64,000 nt of DNA, taken from assembly GCA_963710495.1 (NCBI GenBank), contig CAVQAI010000011.1:496001-560000 (forward strand), given 5' to 3'. A model generated the notes under the pieces. That model searched no databases. It worked only from the letters and a program-made list of their open reading frames with translations, and was not told the origin of the DNA. This stretch comes from Bog-756 sp963710495 (GTDB lineage: Bacteria; Actinomycetota; Acidimicrobiia; Acidimicrobiales; RAAP-2). The position numbers and the translations under genes were made by a program. Below, in pieces: positions 47,810-56,842 of the stretch (positions are counted from its first letter, which is position 1; every line of letters begins with the position of its first letter).

Positions 47810-48652
47810 TCAGGCCGGTGACGACGGCGAGGTGGATCCGGCCGGGGATGCCGCGCCTGGCCACGCGGCCCGTGACACCGCCGAGCGCACCATGGCGGCG
47901 AAGCCATCGGGATGGGTCAGGTGGGCCCCATGGGAGGCACCGGCGATCTCGAACAGCTCGGCCCCCGGGGTGTTCTGGAGCAGCCAGGCCACGGACTCCC
48001 GGTGACGGGGGGCCGAGCGCTCTCCACGTCCGAAAGTCGCCGGCACCGACAGCGCCGTCACGTCGAAGGGGGCCTCGGGACGACGGATGGCCGCCAGCTC
48101 GGCGGCGAGGGCCGGCCCGTCGGCCCGGCGGTCTGCCTTGGCCCGATCGGGGAGCCGTTCCCACGCGGCGTCGCCGACCATCCTCCGGAAGAACCGCTCA
48201 GCCGCCGCCCCGGCGGGATCGGGATCGTCCGGGTCGGCCTCGACCGGCGGTCCCGGCCGGGTCGGATCGGATCGGTACACCGGCAACCAGGGCATCGGCG
48301 GCTCATAGGCGACCACGGCCAGGACCGAGCCCCGGGACTCCGGGCGGAGCGCAGCGGCCAAGGCGACATCCCCCCCGTAGCTGTGCCCGACGAGCACCGA
48401 AGGCCGACTGTCGATGATCGAGGTGAGATCGTCGACGTGACCGTCGAACCCCTCGGCCAGGGGCTGTGCTTGGCGCGACCGGTCGTAGCCGCGGCGGTCG
48501 TAGACCACGGTATGCAGATCGGGGAGGCGGCGCACCACCCGGGCGAAACTGGCGGCCCGATCGAGCGAGCCGTGGACCAGCACCACGAGCGGCGCGTCGG
48601 ACCGGCCCGCCGGCACCTGCTCGGTGACGACCAGCCCGCTCGGTGCGGTCAT
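47810..48652 (-). CDS. Alpha/beta hydrolase
   Basis: A 280-residue alpha/beta-hydrolase-fold protein. The oxyanion-hole segment is LVVLVHGSLDRAASFARVVR; the nucleophile elbow VLVGHSYGGDVALAAALRPE contains the catalytic Ser; the acid is not certain; the catalytic His is probably in EIAGASHGAHLTHPDGF near the C-terminus. VVYDRRGYDRSRQA is the usual loop before the elbow. It could be an esterase or a C-C hydrolase. The start ATG 48652 is divergent from kgd. Confidence 0.87.
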   Translation of the reverse strand: MTAPSGLVVTEQVPAGRSDAPLVVLVHGSLDRAASFARVVRRLPDLHTVVYDRRGYDRSRQAQPLAEGFDGHVDDLTSIIDSRPSVLVGHSYGGDVALAAALRPESRGSVLAVVAYEPPMPWLPVYRSDPTRPGPPVEADPDDPDPAGAAAERFFRRMVGDAAWERLPDRAKADRRADGPALAAELAAIRRPEAPFDVTALSVPATFGRGERSAPRHRESVAWLLQNTPGAELFEIAGASHGAHLTHPDGFAAMVRSAVSRAAWPGAASPAGSTSPSSPA

Positions 48653-48702
48653 ACGTTCGGTCCGGTCATGGGGGCCACAGCCTTCCAGCTGGTGCGCGGC
48701 GC

Positions 48703-48768
48703 TGCCATCCGCCACCGGCACCATCTGCCGGTGCGCGCCCGACCGGCCCGTGCCATCCGCCACCGGCA
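48703..48768. promoter_or_regulatory. Inverted and direct repeats in the kgd upstream region
   Basis: CACCGGCA (48713-48720) and TGCCGGTG (48726-48733) form a perfect 8-bp inverted repeat with a five-base loop. The 18-bp sequence TGCCATCCGCCACCGGCA occurs twice, at 48703 and 48751. Both sit between the divergent hydrolase and kgd starts, so they may be regulator-binding sites or attenuator structures. Confidence 0.55.
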
Positions 48769-48841
48769 GGGCCCGGACCGGCGAAGCCGCGTGGCCCGCT
48801 GTCACACCGGGGCGAAGGGTCGGCCCCGGTAGGCTGGGGCC

Positions 48842-51800
48842 ATGCGCCAGGGCGAGAACGGCGAGGGTTCGACGACGCCGGACGGCTCGCGTGTGGCCGC
48901 CGGGGCCGGGGCGTTCGGGCCTAACGCCTGGCTGGTCGAGGACATGTACGAGCGGTATCTCTCGGACCCGACGTCGGTCTCCGATTCGTGGCGGGAGTTC
49001 TTCGCCGATTACCGCTCTCCGGAGACACCGGCCCCGGCCGCCGTGTCTGCTTCCCCGGGTCCGCCGCCCTCGACTGCGTCGCCCGCGACCCAGCTGACCG
49101 CGCACCCGGCAACCGGCGATCCGGGTGCTCCGCTGGTTTCGACGCCTGCACCACCATCGGCCGGCCCGGTGGTGGTCCCCGAGGCGACGTCGCAGGCCCA
49201 GCCGGCGCCCGGGCGGGAGGAGCCGAGCACATCGGATGGGACCGATCCCACCGTCCCCCTCCGGGGTGCGGCCGGTCGCATCGTGGCCAACATGGAGGCA
49301 TCGCTCGGGGTCCCGACCGCCACCAGCGTCCGCGTGGTCCCCTCCAAACTCTTGGAGGTCAACCGGACCATCGTCAACAACCAGCTGGTCCGCACCACGG
49401 GTGGCAAGGTCAGCTTCACCCATCTCATCGGGTACGCGGTGGTCAAGGCCTTGGGGGCGGTGCCCGCCATGAACGCCACCTTCGTGCCCGATGCCGACGG
49501 GAAGGGTACCCCCGGCGTGGTCCACCATCGCCACGTCGGCCTGGGCCTCGCCGTCGACGTCGAGAAGGCCGACGGGAGCCGGACTCTGCTCGTTCCCTGT
49601 ATCACCGATGCCGACACGCTGGACTTCCGCGGGTTCGTGGCTGCCTACGAGGAGCTGGTGCGAAAGATCCACACCAAGCGGATCGGGCCTGACGACTTCA
49701 CGGGCACCACGGTGACCCTCACCAACCCGGGAACGCTCGGGACGATCCAGTCGGTGCCGCGGCTGATGCCCGGCCAGGGCCTCATCGTGGGCGTCGGCGC
49801 CCTCACCGTTCCTCCCGGCTTCGAGGCGGCCGACCAGCACACCTTGGCCGAGCTCGGCATTGGCAAGACCGTGACCTTGACCTCCACCTACGACCATCGC
49901 ATCATCCAGGGAGCCGAGTCGGGCCTGTTCCTCGCCTACGTGTCCGAGTGCCTGACCGGCGAGCACGGCTTCTACCACGACGTCTTCACGTCCCTCGACA
50001 TCCCCTACGAGCCCGTGCGCTGGGAGGTCGACGCCAACACGAACTACGACGAGGTGGCCGGCCATCCCCGCCTGGTGAAGCAGGTGCACGTCCAGACCCT
50101 CATCAACATGTACCGGGTGCGCGGGCACCTCATCGCCCATCTGGATCCTCTGGACGCCGAGCCTCCCGAGCTCCACCCGGAGCTGGACCCGCTGCACTAC
50201 GGGCTGACCATCTGGGACCTGCCGCGCCAATTCGTGGCTGATGGCCTGGCCGGCAAGGACATGGCGACCCTCGACGAGATCCTGCACATCCTGCGCAACG
50301 CCTACTGCCGGACACTCGGCGTCGAGTACATGCACATCCAGGACCCGGCCCAGAAGCAGTGGATCCAGCAGCATCTCGAGGGCGTGCCGTCCGTCCTCAC
50401 GCCGGTGGAGCAGCGCCACATCCTGGACCGGCTCAACGCGGCGGAGGTCTTCGAACGGTTCCTCCACTCGCGGTACGTGGGACAGAAGCGGTTCGGACTG
50501 GAGGGCGCCGAGTCGGCCATCGTGCTGCTCGACACCCTTCTGCAGGAATCCGTGGCCGAGGGGCTCCACGAGGCGGTCATGGGCATGGCCCACCGGGGCC
50601 GGCTCAATGTCCTGGCCAACATCGTGGGCAAGTCCTACGGGGAGATCTTCGAGGAGTTCGAGGGCAACCTCGACCCGGAGTCCGTCCAGGGATCGGGTGA
50701 CGTCAAGTACCACAAGGGGGCGACGGGGACCTTCGTGGCCACCTCGGGAGGATCGATCCCGGTCACCATGGCCTCCAACCCCTCCCATCTCGAGGCCGTG
50801 GATCCCGTGGTCGAGGGCATGGCCCGGGCCAAGCAGGACGCCTTCGGGGGAGAGCGCGGTTCCGGCCCCGAGTTCGAAGACGGGACGGGTGACCCCTTCC
50901 CGGTGCTCTCCGTGCTCCTGCACGGCGATGCCGCCTTCTCCGGCCAGGGGGTCGTGGCCGAGACCCTCAATCTCTCGGGCCTGGCCGGTTACCGGACCGG
51001 CGGCACCGTGCACATCGTGATCAACAACCAACTGGGGTTCACCACCGCCCCCCAGGCGGCCCGGACCTCGGTCTACCCGACCGACGTGGCCAAAATGGTC
51101 CAGGCGCCCATCTTCCACGTGAACGGAGACGATCCCGAGGCCTGCGTCCGGGCGGCCCGGCTGGCCCTCGGCTTCCGCCAGGCCTTCCACAAGGACGTGG
51201 TCATCGACCTGGTGTGCTACCGCCGTCACGGGCACAACGAAGGGGACGACCCGAGCTACACGCAACCGCTCATGTACGCACTCATCGACGCCAAACGGTC
51301 GGTGCGCAAGCTCTACACCGAGTCGCTCGTCCGCCGCGGGGACATCTCGTTGGAGGAGGCCGAGCAGGCGCTCGACGACTTCTCGGCCCGGCTCCAGGCG
51401 GCGCTGGACGAGACACGGGCCGAGGCCGAGGCCGAGACCGCCGGCGGCCCGGTTCCCGTCCTGCCCGAGTTCGTCGTCCCCGACCTCGACGTCCCGGCCG
51501 TCCCCACCGGGATCGACGCCACCCTGCTGGCCAAAGTGGCCGAGGCGGTTCGCACCGTGCCCGAGGGCTTCGTGATCCATCCGAAGTTGGCTCGGCAGTT
51601 CGAGCAACGGGACAAGGCGGTGGCCGACGGCGAGGTCGACTGGGCCCTGGCCGAGGCCCTGGCTCTCGGCTCGCTGCTGGTCGAGGGGACCAATGTGCGC
51701 CTCACCGGGCAGGACACCCGGCGGGGCACGTTCTCGCAGCGCCATGCCGTGTTGGTCGACAACACCAACGGGCGGGAGTTCGTGCCGCTGGCCGCCCTCG

Positions 51801-52675
51801 GGAGCGGGAGGTTCACCGTCCTCGACTCCCTCCTGTCCGAGTACGCCTGCGTCGGCTTCGAGTACGGCTACTCGATCGAGGCCATCGACGACCTGGTGGC
51901 CTGGGAGGCCCAGTTCGGCGACTTCGGCAACGGCGCCGAAGTCATCATCGACAACTTCCTGGTGGCCGCCGAGGACAAGTGGGGCCAGAAGTCGGGTCTG
52001 GTCCTCCTGCTCCCACACGGTTACGAGGGGCAGGGCCCCGAGCACTCCTCGGCCCGGCTGGAGCGCTTCCTCACCATGACCGCCCGGGGCAACATGCGAG
52101 TCACCGAGCCCTCGACGGCCGCCCAGTACTTCCACCTGCTGCGCTCTCAGGTCCGGGGTCCCGAACGCCGCCCCCTCATCGTGCTGACACCCAAGTCACT
52201 GCTCCGGTCACGGTCGGCCCGGTCGCCGGTGACCGAGTTCACCGGGGGACGCTCCTTCGCCGAGGTGCTGGACGACCCGGCCGCCGGCCGCGAGGATGCC
52301 GATCCCGCCGCGGTGGGCCGGGTGGTGCTGTGCACCGGCAAGGTCGCCTATGACGCCCTGGGGCGCCGGGACGAGCTGGGTGCGGCCGGTCGGACGGTGG
52401 CGGTGGTCCGGGTCGAGCAGCTCTATCCCTGGCCCACGTCGGCCATCCGCCGGGTGCTCGACCGGTACAGGGGCGCCGATGAGGTCGTGTGGCTGCAGGA
52501 GGAGCCGGAGAACATGGGCGCCTGGAACTTCGTCCACGGCCGGCTGCACCGCCTGCTGCGGGACACCCATACCCTGCGCCATGTGAGCCGGGCGGAGTCG
52601 GCCAGCCCGGCCTCGGGCAGCCTGGCTCTCCACCGGCTCGAGCAGTCCGACCTGCTGGTCCGCGCCGTCGGGTAG
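48842..52675 (+). CDS. kgd: Multifunctional 2-oxoglutarate decarboxylase/dehydrogenase (E1-E2 fusion)
   Basis: A 1277-residue enzyme of the actinobacterial SucA/Kgd type, which decarboxylates 2-oxoglutarate in the citric-acid cycle. Residues ~25-60 hold the N-terminal helper motif FGPNAWLVEDMYERYLSDPT. A Pro/Ala/Ser-rich linker covers ~65-140. The acyltransferase (E2-like) domain at ~145-375 ends with YDHRIIQGAESGLFLAYV. The E1 transketolase domain follows: HRGRLNVLANIVGKSYGEIF, the thiamine-diphosphate site VLLHGDAAFSGQGVVAETLN near residue 695, and NNQLGFTTAPQAARTSVYPT. The C-terminal domain has EYGYSIEAIDDLVAWEAQFG and EEPENMGAWNFV. It lacks a lipoyl domain, so a partner E2/E3 is expected elsewhere. 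Confidence 0.96.
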   Translation: MRQGENGEGSTTPDGSRVAAGAGAFGPNAWLVEDMYERYLSDPTSVSDSWREFFADYRSPETPAPAAVSASPGPPPSTASPATQLTAHPATGDPGAPLVSTPAPPSAGPVVVPEATSQAQPAPGREEPSTSDGTDPTVPLRGAAGRIVANMEASLGVPTATSVRVVPSKLLEVNRTIVNNQLVRTTGGKVSFTHLIGYAVVKALGAVPAMNATFVPDADGKGTPGVVHHRHVGLGLAVDVEKADGSRTLLVPCITDADTLDFRGFVAAYEELVRKIHTKRIGPDDFTGTTVTLTNPGTLGTIQSVPRLMPGQGLIVGVGALTVPPGFEAADQHTLAELGIGKTVTLTSTYDHRIIQGAESGLFLAYVSECLTGEHGFYHDVFTSLDIPYEPVRWEVDANTNYDEVAGHPRLVKQVHVQTLINMYRVRGHLIAHLDPLDAEPPELHPELDPLHYGLTIWDLPRQFVADGLAGKDMATLDEILHILRNAYCRTLGVEYMHIQDPAQKQWIQQHLEGVPSVLTPVEQRHILDRLNAAEVFERFLHSRYVGQKRFGLEGAESAIVLLDTLLQESVAEGLHEAVMGMAHRGRLNVLANIVGKSYGEIFEEFEGNLDPESVQGSGDVKYHKGATGTFVATSGGSIPVTMASNPSHLEAVDPVVEGMARAKQDAFGGERGSGPEFEDGTGDPFPVLSVLLHGDAAFSGQGVVAETLNLSGLAGYRTGGTVHIVINNQLGFTTAPQAARTSVYPTDVAKMVQAPIFHVNGDDPEACVRAARLALGFRQAFHKDVVIDLVCYRRHGHNEGDDPSYTQPLMYALIDAKRSVRKLYTESLVRRGDISLEEAEQALDDFSARLQAALDETRAEAEAETAGGPVPVLPEFVVPDLDVPAVPTGIDATLLAKVAEAVRTVPEGFVIHPKLARQFEQRDKAVADGEVDWALAEALALGSLLVEGTNVRLTGQDTRRGTFSQRHAVLVDNTNGREFVPLAALGSGRFTVLDSLLSEYACVGFEYGYSIEAIDDLVAWEAQFGDFGNGAEVIIDNFLVAAEDKWGQKSGLVLLLPHGYEGQGPEHSSARLERFLTMTARGNMRVTEPSTAAQYFHLLRSQVRGPERRPLIVLTPKSLLRSRSARSPVTEFTGGRSFAEVLDDPAAGREDADPAAVGRVVLCTGKVAYDALGRRDELGAAGRTVAVVRVEQLYPWPTSAIRRVLDRYRGADEVVWLQEEPENMGAWNFVHGRLHRLLRDTHTLRHVSRAESASPASGSLALHRLEQSDLLVRAVG

Positions 52676-52707
52676 CCGGAGTGGCCGGCCCCGACCCGCA
52701 TCGGCTG

Positions 52708-54054
52708 TCAGGTCAGGAAGTCGTGGGCCAGGGCCATCCACATGCCGGTGGAGAGGTGCAGCGACTCGACATCGACCCGCTCGTCGACCCCGTGGAACAT
52801 GGCGCGGAATTCGTCGAACCCGATGGCGCGGCTGTGCAGGCCGAATCCGTAGGCCACGCTGCCGAGCCTTCGGTGGAACCGGGCGTCGGTGGCCCCGACG
52901 CTCAGGCCCGGCACGGTTCGGGCACCCGGGTAGAAGACCTGGCTGGCTCGTTCCAACGCATCCCACAGGGGCGTGTCGATGGGGGATGTCGTCGCCGCGT
53001 CCTCCGACTGGAACTCGATCTCCACGTCCTCGGCCAGTTCCCCGATGACCTCGTCGAGCATGGCCCGGACATCAGTCGTATCCCAGCCGGGGAGGGAACG
53101 GATGTCCACCTCCAGCTCCACCCGATCGGGGATGACGTTGATCTTGTTCCCGGCTCGCATCACCGTGGGCGCGATGGTGGTGTGGGTGCACGCATGGGCC
53201 TGGCGGGCCAGGCCGAGTCGGGGCAGCTCCTCACAGAACTGATCGATCCGTGATGGGTCGAGCATCGGCTCGATGAAGTCGGCGGGGAGCCCCATGCCGC
53301 TGATGAAGCGGGTCCACGCCTCGTGCATCTCGGCCTCGGGCCGGTACTCGTCGATGCGGCGGACGAGCTCGGCAGCCTTCACCAACGCGTTGTCGGTGCG
53401 CAGAGGTTGGGAACCGTGGCCCGGGGTGCCCCGCACGGTGAGCTTGCACCAGAAGGCCCCCTTCTCGCCCACCATGACCGGCAGGCGAGTCACACCGTCG
53501 GCCGCGTCTACCGGGATCCCACCGGTTTCGGTGATCACGTAGTCAGAATTGACGTCATCGGCGGCGTTCCGGCAGAGCCATTCCGCGCCGTGGGTCCCGA
53601 GCGCCTCCTCGTCGGCCACGGCCACATAGGTGAGCGAACCGGCCGGCCGGAACCCGTCTCGGGCCAGATGGCGCAGCGCGGTGGCCATGGTGGCGGTGAG
53701 GTTGAGCATGTCGATGGCGCCCCGTCCCCAGATCTCGCCGTCCACGAGCTCCCCGCCGAAGGGGTCGCGGCGCCAGTCCTCGGGCGTGGCCGGGACGACG
53801 TCGGTGTGTCCGAGAAGGGTGAGGGACGGGGCCGCCGGGTTCGAGCCCTCGATCTTGGCCACCAGGGAAGTCCGGCCCGGTTCGGGCTCGTAGACCTCCA
53901 TGTCCACTCCGGTCCCCTCGAGATAGCCGCGCAGCAGGTCGGCGCTGTGCCGCTCCTGTCCGGAACCGACCGTCCCGTCGTTCACGCACCGGTTGCGGAT
54001 CAGGTCCTGGAGGAGGTTGGTCGCCTCGCCCGTCCGGGCCTGGTCATCGTCCAC
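52708..54054 (-). CDS. M20-family metallopeptidase/deacylase
   Basis: A 448-residue zinc hydrolase of the M20 (ArgE/DapE/carboxypeptidase) family. First metal ligand and Asp in LTLLGHTDVVPATPEDWRRD; bridging Asp in GEIWGRGAIDMLNLTATM; the general-base Glu pair in YVAVADEEALGTHGAEWL; and the dimerisation domain near GTPGHGSQPLRTDNALVKAA. The C-terminal His ligand is probably in FGLHSRAIGFDEFRAMFHGV. No signal peptide. It could act on peptides or on acylated amino acids. It converges on kgd with 32 bp between. Confidence 0.88.
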   Translation of the reverse strand: MDDDQARTGEATNLLQDLIRNRCVNDGTVGSGQERHSADLLRGYLEGTGVDMEVYEPEPGRTSLVAKIEGSNPAAPSLTLLGHTDVVPATPEDWRRDPFGGELVDGEIWGRGAIDMLNLTATMATALRHLARDGFRPAGSLTYVAVADEEALGTHGAEWLCRNAADDVNSDYVITETGGIPVDAADGVTRLPVMVGEKGAFWCKLTVRGTPGHGSQPLRTDNALVKAAELVRRIDEYRPEAEMHEAWTRFISGMGLPADFIEPMLDPSRIDQFCEELPRLGLARQAHACTHTTIAPTVMRAGNKINVIPDRVELEVDIRSLPGWDTTDVRAMLDEVIGELAEDVEIEFQSEDAATTSPIDTPLWDALERASQVFYPGARTVPGLSVGATDARFHRRLGSVAYGFGLHSRAIGFDEFRAMFHGVDERVDVESLHLSTGMWMALAHDFLT

Positions 54055-54119
54055 CGGCGCATCCTAGGGACCCTGTTGTCGTCCCTGGCCAAACTGGCCC
54101 GGGACCAGGGATGGGCCTT

Positions 54120-54161
54120 CCCGACCAGGGCAGATGGTCGCCCGACCTGGGCAGATGGTTG
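54120..54161. repeat. Two 21-bp tandem repeats before the NYN-S1 gene
   Basis: Two adjacent copies of a 21-bp unit beginning CCCGACC and ending CAGATGGTYG lie at 54120 and 54141. They are 13 bp upstream of the start codon at 54174 and within the divergent space to the M20 gene. They may form an operator. Confidence 0.7.
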
Positions 54162-54173
54162 ACTGTCACTGGT

Positions 54174-55506
54174 ATGGCACTTGATCGACAGGAGCGACGA
54201 CGGATCGTCATCGACGGGTCCAATATCGCCACCGAGGGGAGGACCGCCCCCAGCTTGGCCCAGTTGGACGAGGCCATCCGGAGCTTTCTGGAGGAGTACC
54301 AGGGTTTCGCCAGCGACGATGTGACGGTCGTGGTCGACGCCACCTTCGGCCACCGCATCGATCCTTCGGAGCTTCCCGCCTTCGAGCAGGCCATCGACCA
54401 CGGGGAAGTGATCACGCCACCGGCCGGTGCCGTCGGACGCGGGGACGGCTTCATCCTGCGCATTGCCGAAAAGTCGGGCGCCCTCGTGCTTTCGAACGAC
54501 TCGTTCCAGGAGTTCCACGCCGAACGGCCGTGGCTGTTCGAGCCGGGACGGCTCATCGGGGGAAAACCTGTCCCGGGGGTGGGCTGGGTCTTCACGCCGA
54601 GGACCCCGGTGCGCGGCGTGAAGAGCAGGGCGGCCACCACCCGATCGAGGCGCGATGGCGCCGCCGAGTCGGACGCCGCCGGTCCGGACGGCCGCAAGGG
54701 CGGGGCAAAGAAGAAAGCGGCGAAGGCTACGAAGGCCGCCCCGTCCCCCAAGGCCGACAAGGCGACCAAGGCCGACAAGGCCACCAAAGCCGACAAGACA
54801 ACCAAGGCCGACAAGACAACCAAGGCCGACAAGACAACCAAGGCCGACAAAGCGACCAAGGCCGACAAAGCGACCAAGGCCGCAGAAGGCCGACAAAGCG
54901 ACCAAGGCCGACAAAGCGACCAAGGCCGACAATGACGAGAAGCCGGCCAAGACCGGGGCGTCATCGACCAAGACCGCCAAGGTGGCCATGTCGGCGAAGC
55001 CGACGAAGTCGAAGAGGTCCGCCAAGGCCGGCGTCGGTACCGAAGACGACACGGTGAGGAAGTCCAAGGCGGCCAATGCCAAGACAGCGGCGGACAAGGG
55101 GTCCAAGCGCAAGGGAACGGCGGCCAAGGCAGGCAGAGCCGGGCCCGCATCAGATGGAACGACGGCGTCCAAGTCGGCCCCGGAGAGCCGTGACGGCGAG
55201 GCGACCGGGGCCGCCGCCGAGGCTGCGTCGGCCCTCAACGACCCGGTGACATTCCTGAACTTCGTGGCGAACCACCCGGTGGGGAGCACGTTCGACGGCA
55301 CGGTGGTCTCCTTCACCTCGCACGGCGCCCACATCGACGTCGGCGGGATGCTCTGCCATGTGCCGCTCCGAGGCCTTTCCGACCCGCCCCCAACTCGCGC
55401 CCGCCAGGTGCTGGCCAAGGGCGAGACCCGGCCCTTCGTCCTGGTGTCCCTCGACGCGGCCCGCCGTCGTGCCGCCCTGGCGCTGCCCGGAATCGCTCCG
55501 GGCTGA
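54174..55506 (+). CDS. NYN-domain nuclease-like protein with Lys-rich repeats and C-terminal S1 domain (one frameshift)
   Basis: A three-part protein of about 440 residues. Residues ~8-150 form an NYN/Zc3h12a-like PIN-fold nuclease domain: RRRIVIDGSNIATEGR and VTVVVDATFGHRID supply acidic residues, GRGDGFILRIAEKSGALVLS and NDSFQEFHAERPWLF the later ones. A long Lys/Ala/Asp/Thr linker follows, built from 18-bp DNA repeats. The C-terminal ~90 residues look like an S1 RNA-binding domain (GSTFDGTVVSFTSHGAHIDV, then GGMLCHVPLRGLSD). The linker contains one short repeat unit that breaks the frame at ~54880. A role in RNA cleavage or quality control is inferred from the domains. Confidence 0.75.
54750..54936 (+). 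repeat. Ten-unit 18-bp repeat with one 10-bp unit
   Basis: Seven 18-bp units of AAGGCCGACAARRCRACC type run from 54750 to 54875. A 10-bp unit follows at 54876-54885, then two more full units and a partial one. They encode KADKAT or KADKTT. The short unit lacks 8 bp and shifts the reading frame. Confidence 0.9.
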
Positions 55507-55557
55507 GTCCGGGAACGACCGCCGCCCCTCCTCCCGGACCGTTTATCCTCGGCACTC

Positions 55558-55998
55558 GTGCGCGCCGAGGACTACCTGCCCCACCGACCGCCGTTCCTCT
55601 TCGTGTCGGAGCTCAGCGCCCTGGAACCGGGCCAGTCGGCCTCGGGGAGCTGGCAGCTCACGGGTGACGAGCCGTTCTTCGGCGGCCATTTCCCGGGACG
55701 CCCCACGCTCCCCGGCGTCCTGATGGTCGAAGCCTTGGCTCAACTGGGTGGGGTCGCCGTGCTGGCCGACCCGCGGTTCGCCGGCAAGCTCCCCCTGTTC
55801 GGCGGGATCGAACACGCCCGGTTCCGCCGTCAGGTCGTCCCCGGCGACCGGCTCGACCTCGAGGTCACCCTGGGCCGGATGTCGGCCCGGGCGGGAAAAG
55901 GCACGGGCCGGGCAAGTGTGGCCGGAGAGCTGGCTTGCCAGGCCGAGCTGCTCTTCGTGCTGGTCGACGCGTCGGCCGCCGAGCCGGCCGGAGCCTGA
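55558..55998 (+). CDS. fabZ: 3-hydroxyacyl-ACP dehydratase FabZ-like
   Basis: A 146-residue hotdog-fold dehydratase of the FabZ family. The start GTG 55558 gives RAEDYLPHRPPFLFVSELSA. The catalytic His is in EPFFGGHFPGRPTLPGVLMV, and the partner Glu in MVEALAQLGG. FGGIEHARFRRQVVPGDRL is the usual following strand. The spacing of these is exactly as in FabZ. The enzyme removes water in type II fatty-acid synthesis. No other fab genes are nearby, so a related acyl dehydratase role is possible. Confidence 0.87.
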   Translation: MRAEDYLPHRPPFLFVSELSALEPGQSASGSWQLTGDEPFFGGHFPGRPTLPGVLMVEALAQLGGVAVLADPRFAGKLPLFGGIEHARFRRQVVPGDRLDLEVTLGRMSARAGKGTGRASVAGELACQAELLFVLVDASAAEPAGA

Positions 55999-56005
55999 GC
56001 GAACC

Positions 56006-56779
56006 GTGCGCATCGCCACGTGGAATGTCAACTCCCTGGGGGCCCGCCTCCCTCGGGTGGAGGAGTGGCTCGGCTACGCCCAGCCGGACGTCTTGTGCAT
56101 GCAGGAGACGAAGCAGGCCGACGCGGCCTTTCCGCACGGGGCGTTCGCCGCGCTGGGTTACGAGACGGTCTCCCACGGGGACGGCCGGTGGAACGGCGTC
56201 GCCATTGCCAGCCGGGTCGGGCTGTCCGAGGTCTCGTCCGGCCTTGGTTCCGGGTACGAGGCGCAGGGAAGCCGCCTCATCGCCGCCGATTGTGGTCAGG
56301 TCCGGGTGGTGTCGGTCTACGTCCCCAATGGCCGCAGCCTGGACAGCGACCAGTACCCGGCCAAGCTGGCCTGGTTGGCCCGGCTGCGCGAGCTCCTGGA
56401 CGAGACGAGCTCCCCGGAGCGTCCCCTGGCCGTCTGCGGCGACTTCAATGTGGCCCCCGAGGACCGCGACGTGTGGGACCCGGCCGAGTTCGTCGGGGCC
56501 ACACATGTGAGCGGTCCCGAGCGGGCCGCCCTCGGCGAGCTGCTGTCGTGGGGACTGGTGGACGTGTTCCGCCGTCTCTACGACGAGGACGGCCTGTTCA
56601 CCTGGTGGGACTACCGGGCCGGCAATTTCCACAAGCACCGCGGCATGCGCATCGATCTCATTTTGGCCACCGAGGTGCTGGCCGGGCGAGCACGCTACGG
56701 GCTCATCGATCGAAACGCGCGCAAGGGCCAGAAGCCATCCGACCACGCCCCGTTGTTCGTCGACATCGAGGTCGGCTGA
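56006..56779 (+). CDS. xthA: Exodeoxyribonuclease III
   Basis: A 257-residue AP endonuclease/3'-5' exonuclease of base-excision repair. Starting at GTG 56006, the protein has RIATWNVNSLGARLPRVEEW, the metal Glu in CMQETKQADAAFP, active Tyr region VVSVYVPNGRSLDSDQYPAK, catalytic Asp/Asn in VCGDFNVAPEDRDVWDP, and the final Asp-His pair in KGQKPSDHAPLFVDIEV. All the known catalytic residues are present. The gene begins 7 bp after the FabZ-like stop and may be co-transcribed with it. Confidence 0.94.
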   Translation: MRIATWNVNSLGARLPRVEEWLGYAQPDVLCMQETKQADAAFPHGAFAALGYETVSHGDGRWNGVAIASRVGLSEVSSGLGSGYEAQGSRLIAADCGQVRVVSVYVPNGRSLDSDQYPAKLAWLARLRELLDETSSPERPLAVCGDFNVAPEDRDVWDPAEFVGATHVSGPERAALGELLSWGLVDVFRRLYDEDGLFTWWDYRAGNFHKHRGMRIDLILATEVLAGRARYGLIDRNARKGQKPSDHAPLFVDIEVG

Positions 56780-56842
56780 GGCCGAAGCTGAGCCCGGCTG
56801 AAAATCGGAGCCCGCTGGATCGGAGCCCGCTGAATCGATCAC

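Noticed and set aside
47810..52135. A continuous minus-strand reading frame of 1441 codons opposite kgd
   Set aside because: It is an antisense shadow caused by GC-rich third positions. Only its last ~280 codons (47810-48652) form a real hydrolase; the rest has no domain and is Gly/His/Val-biased.
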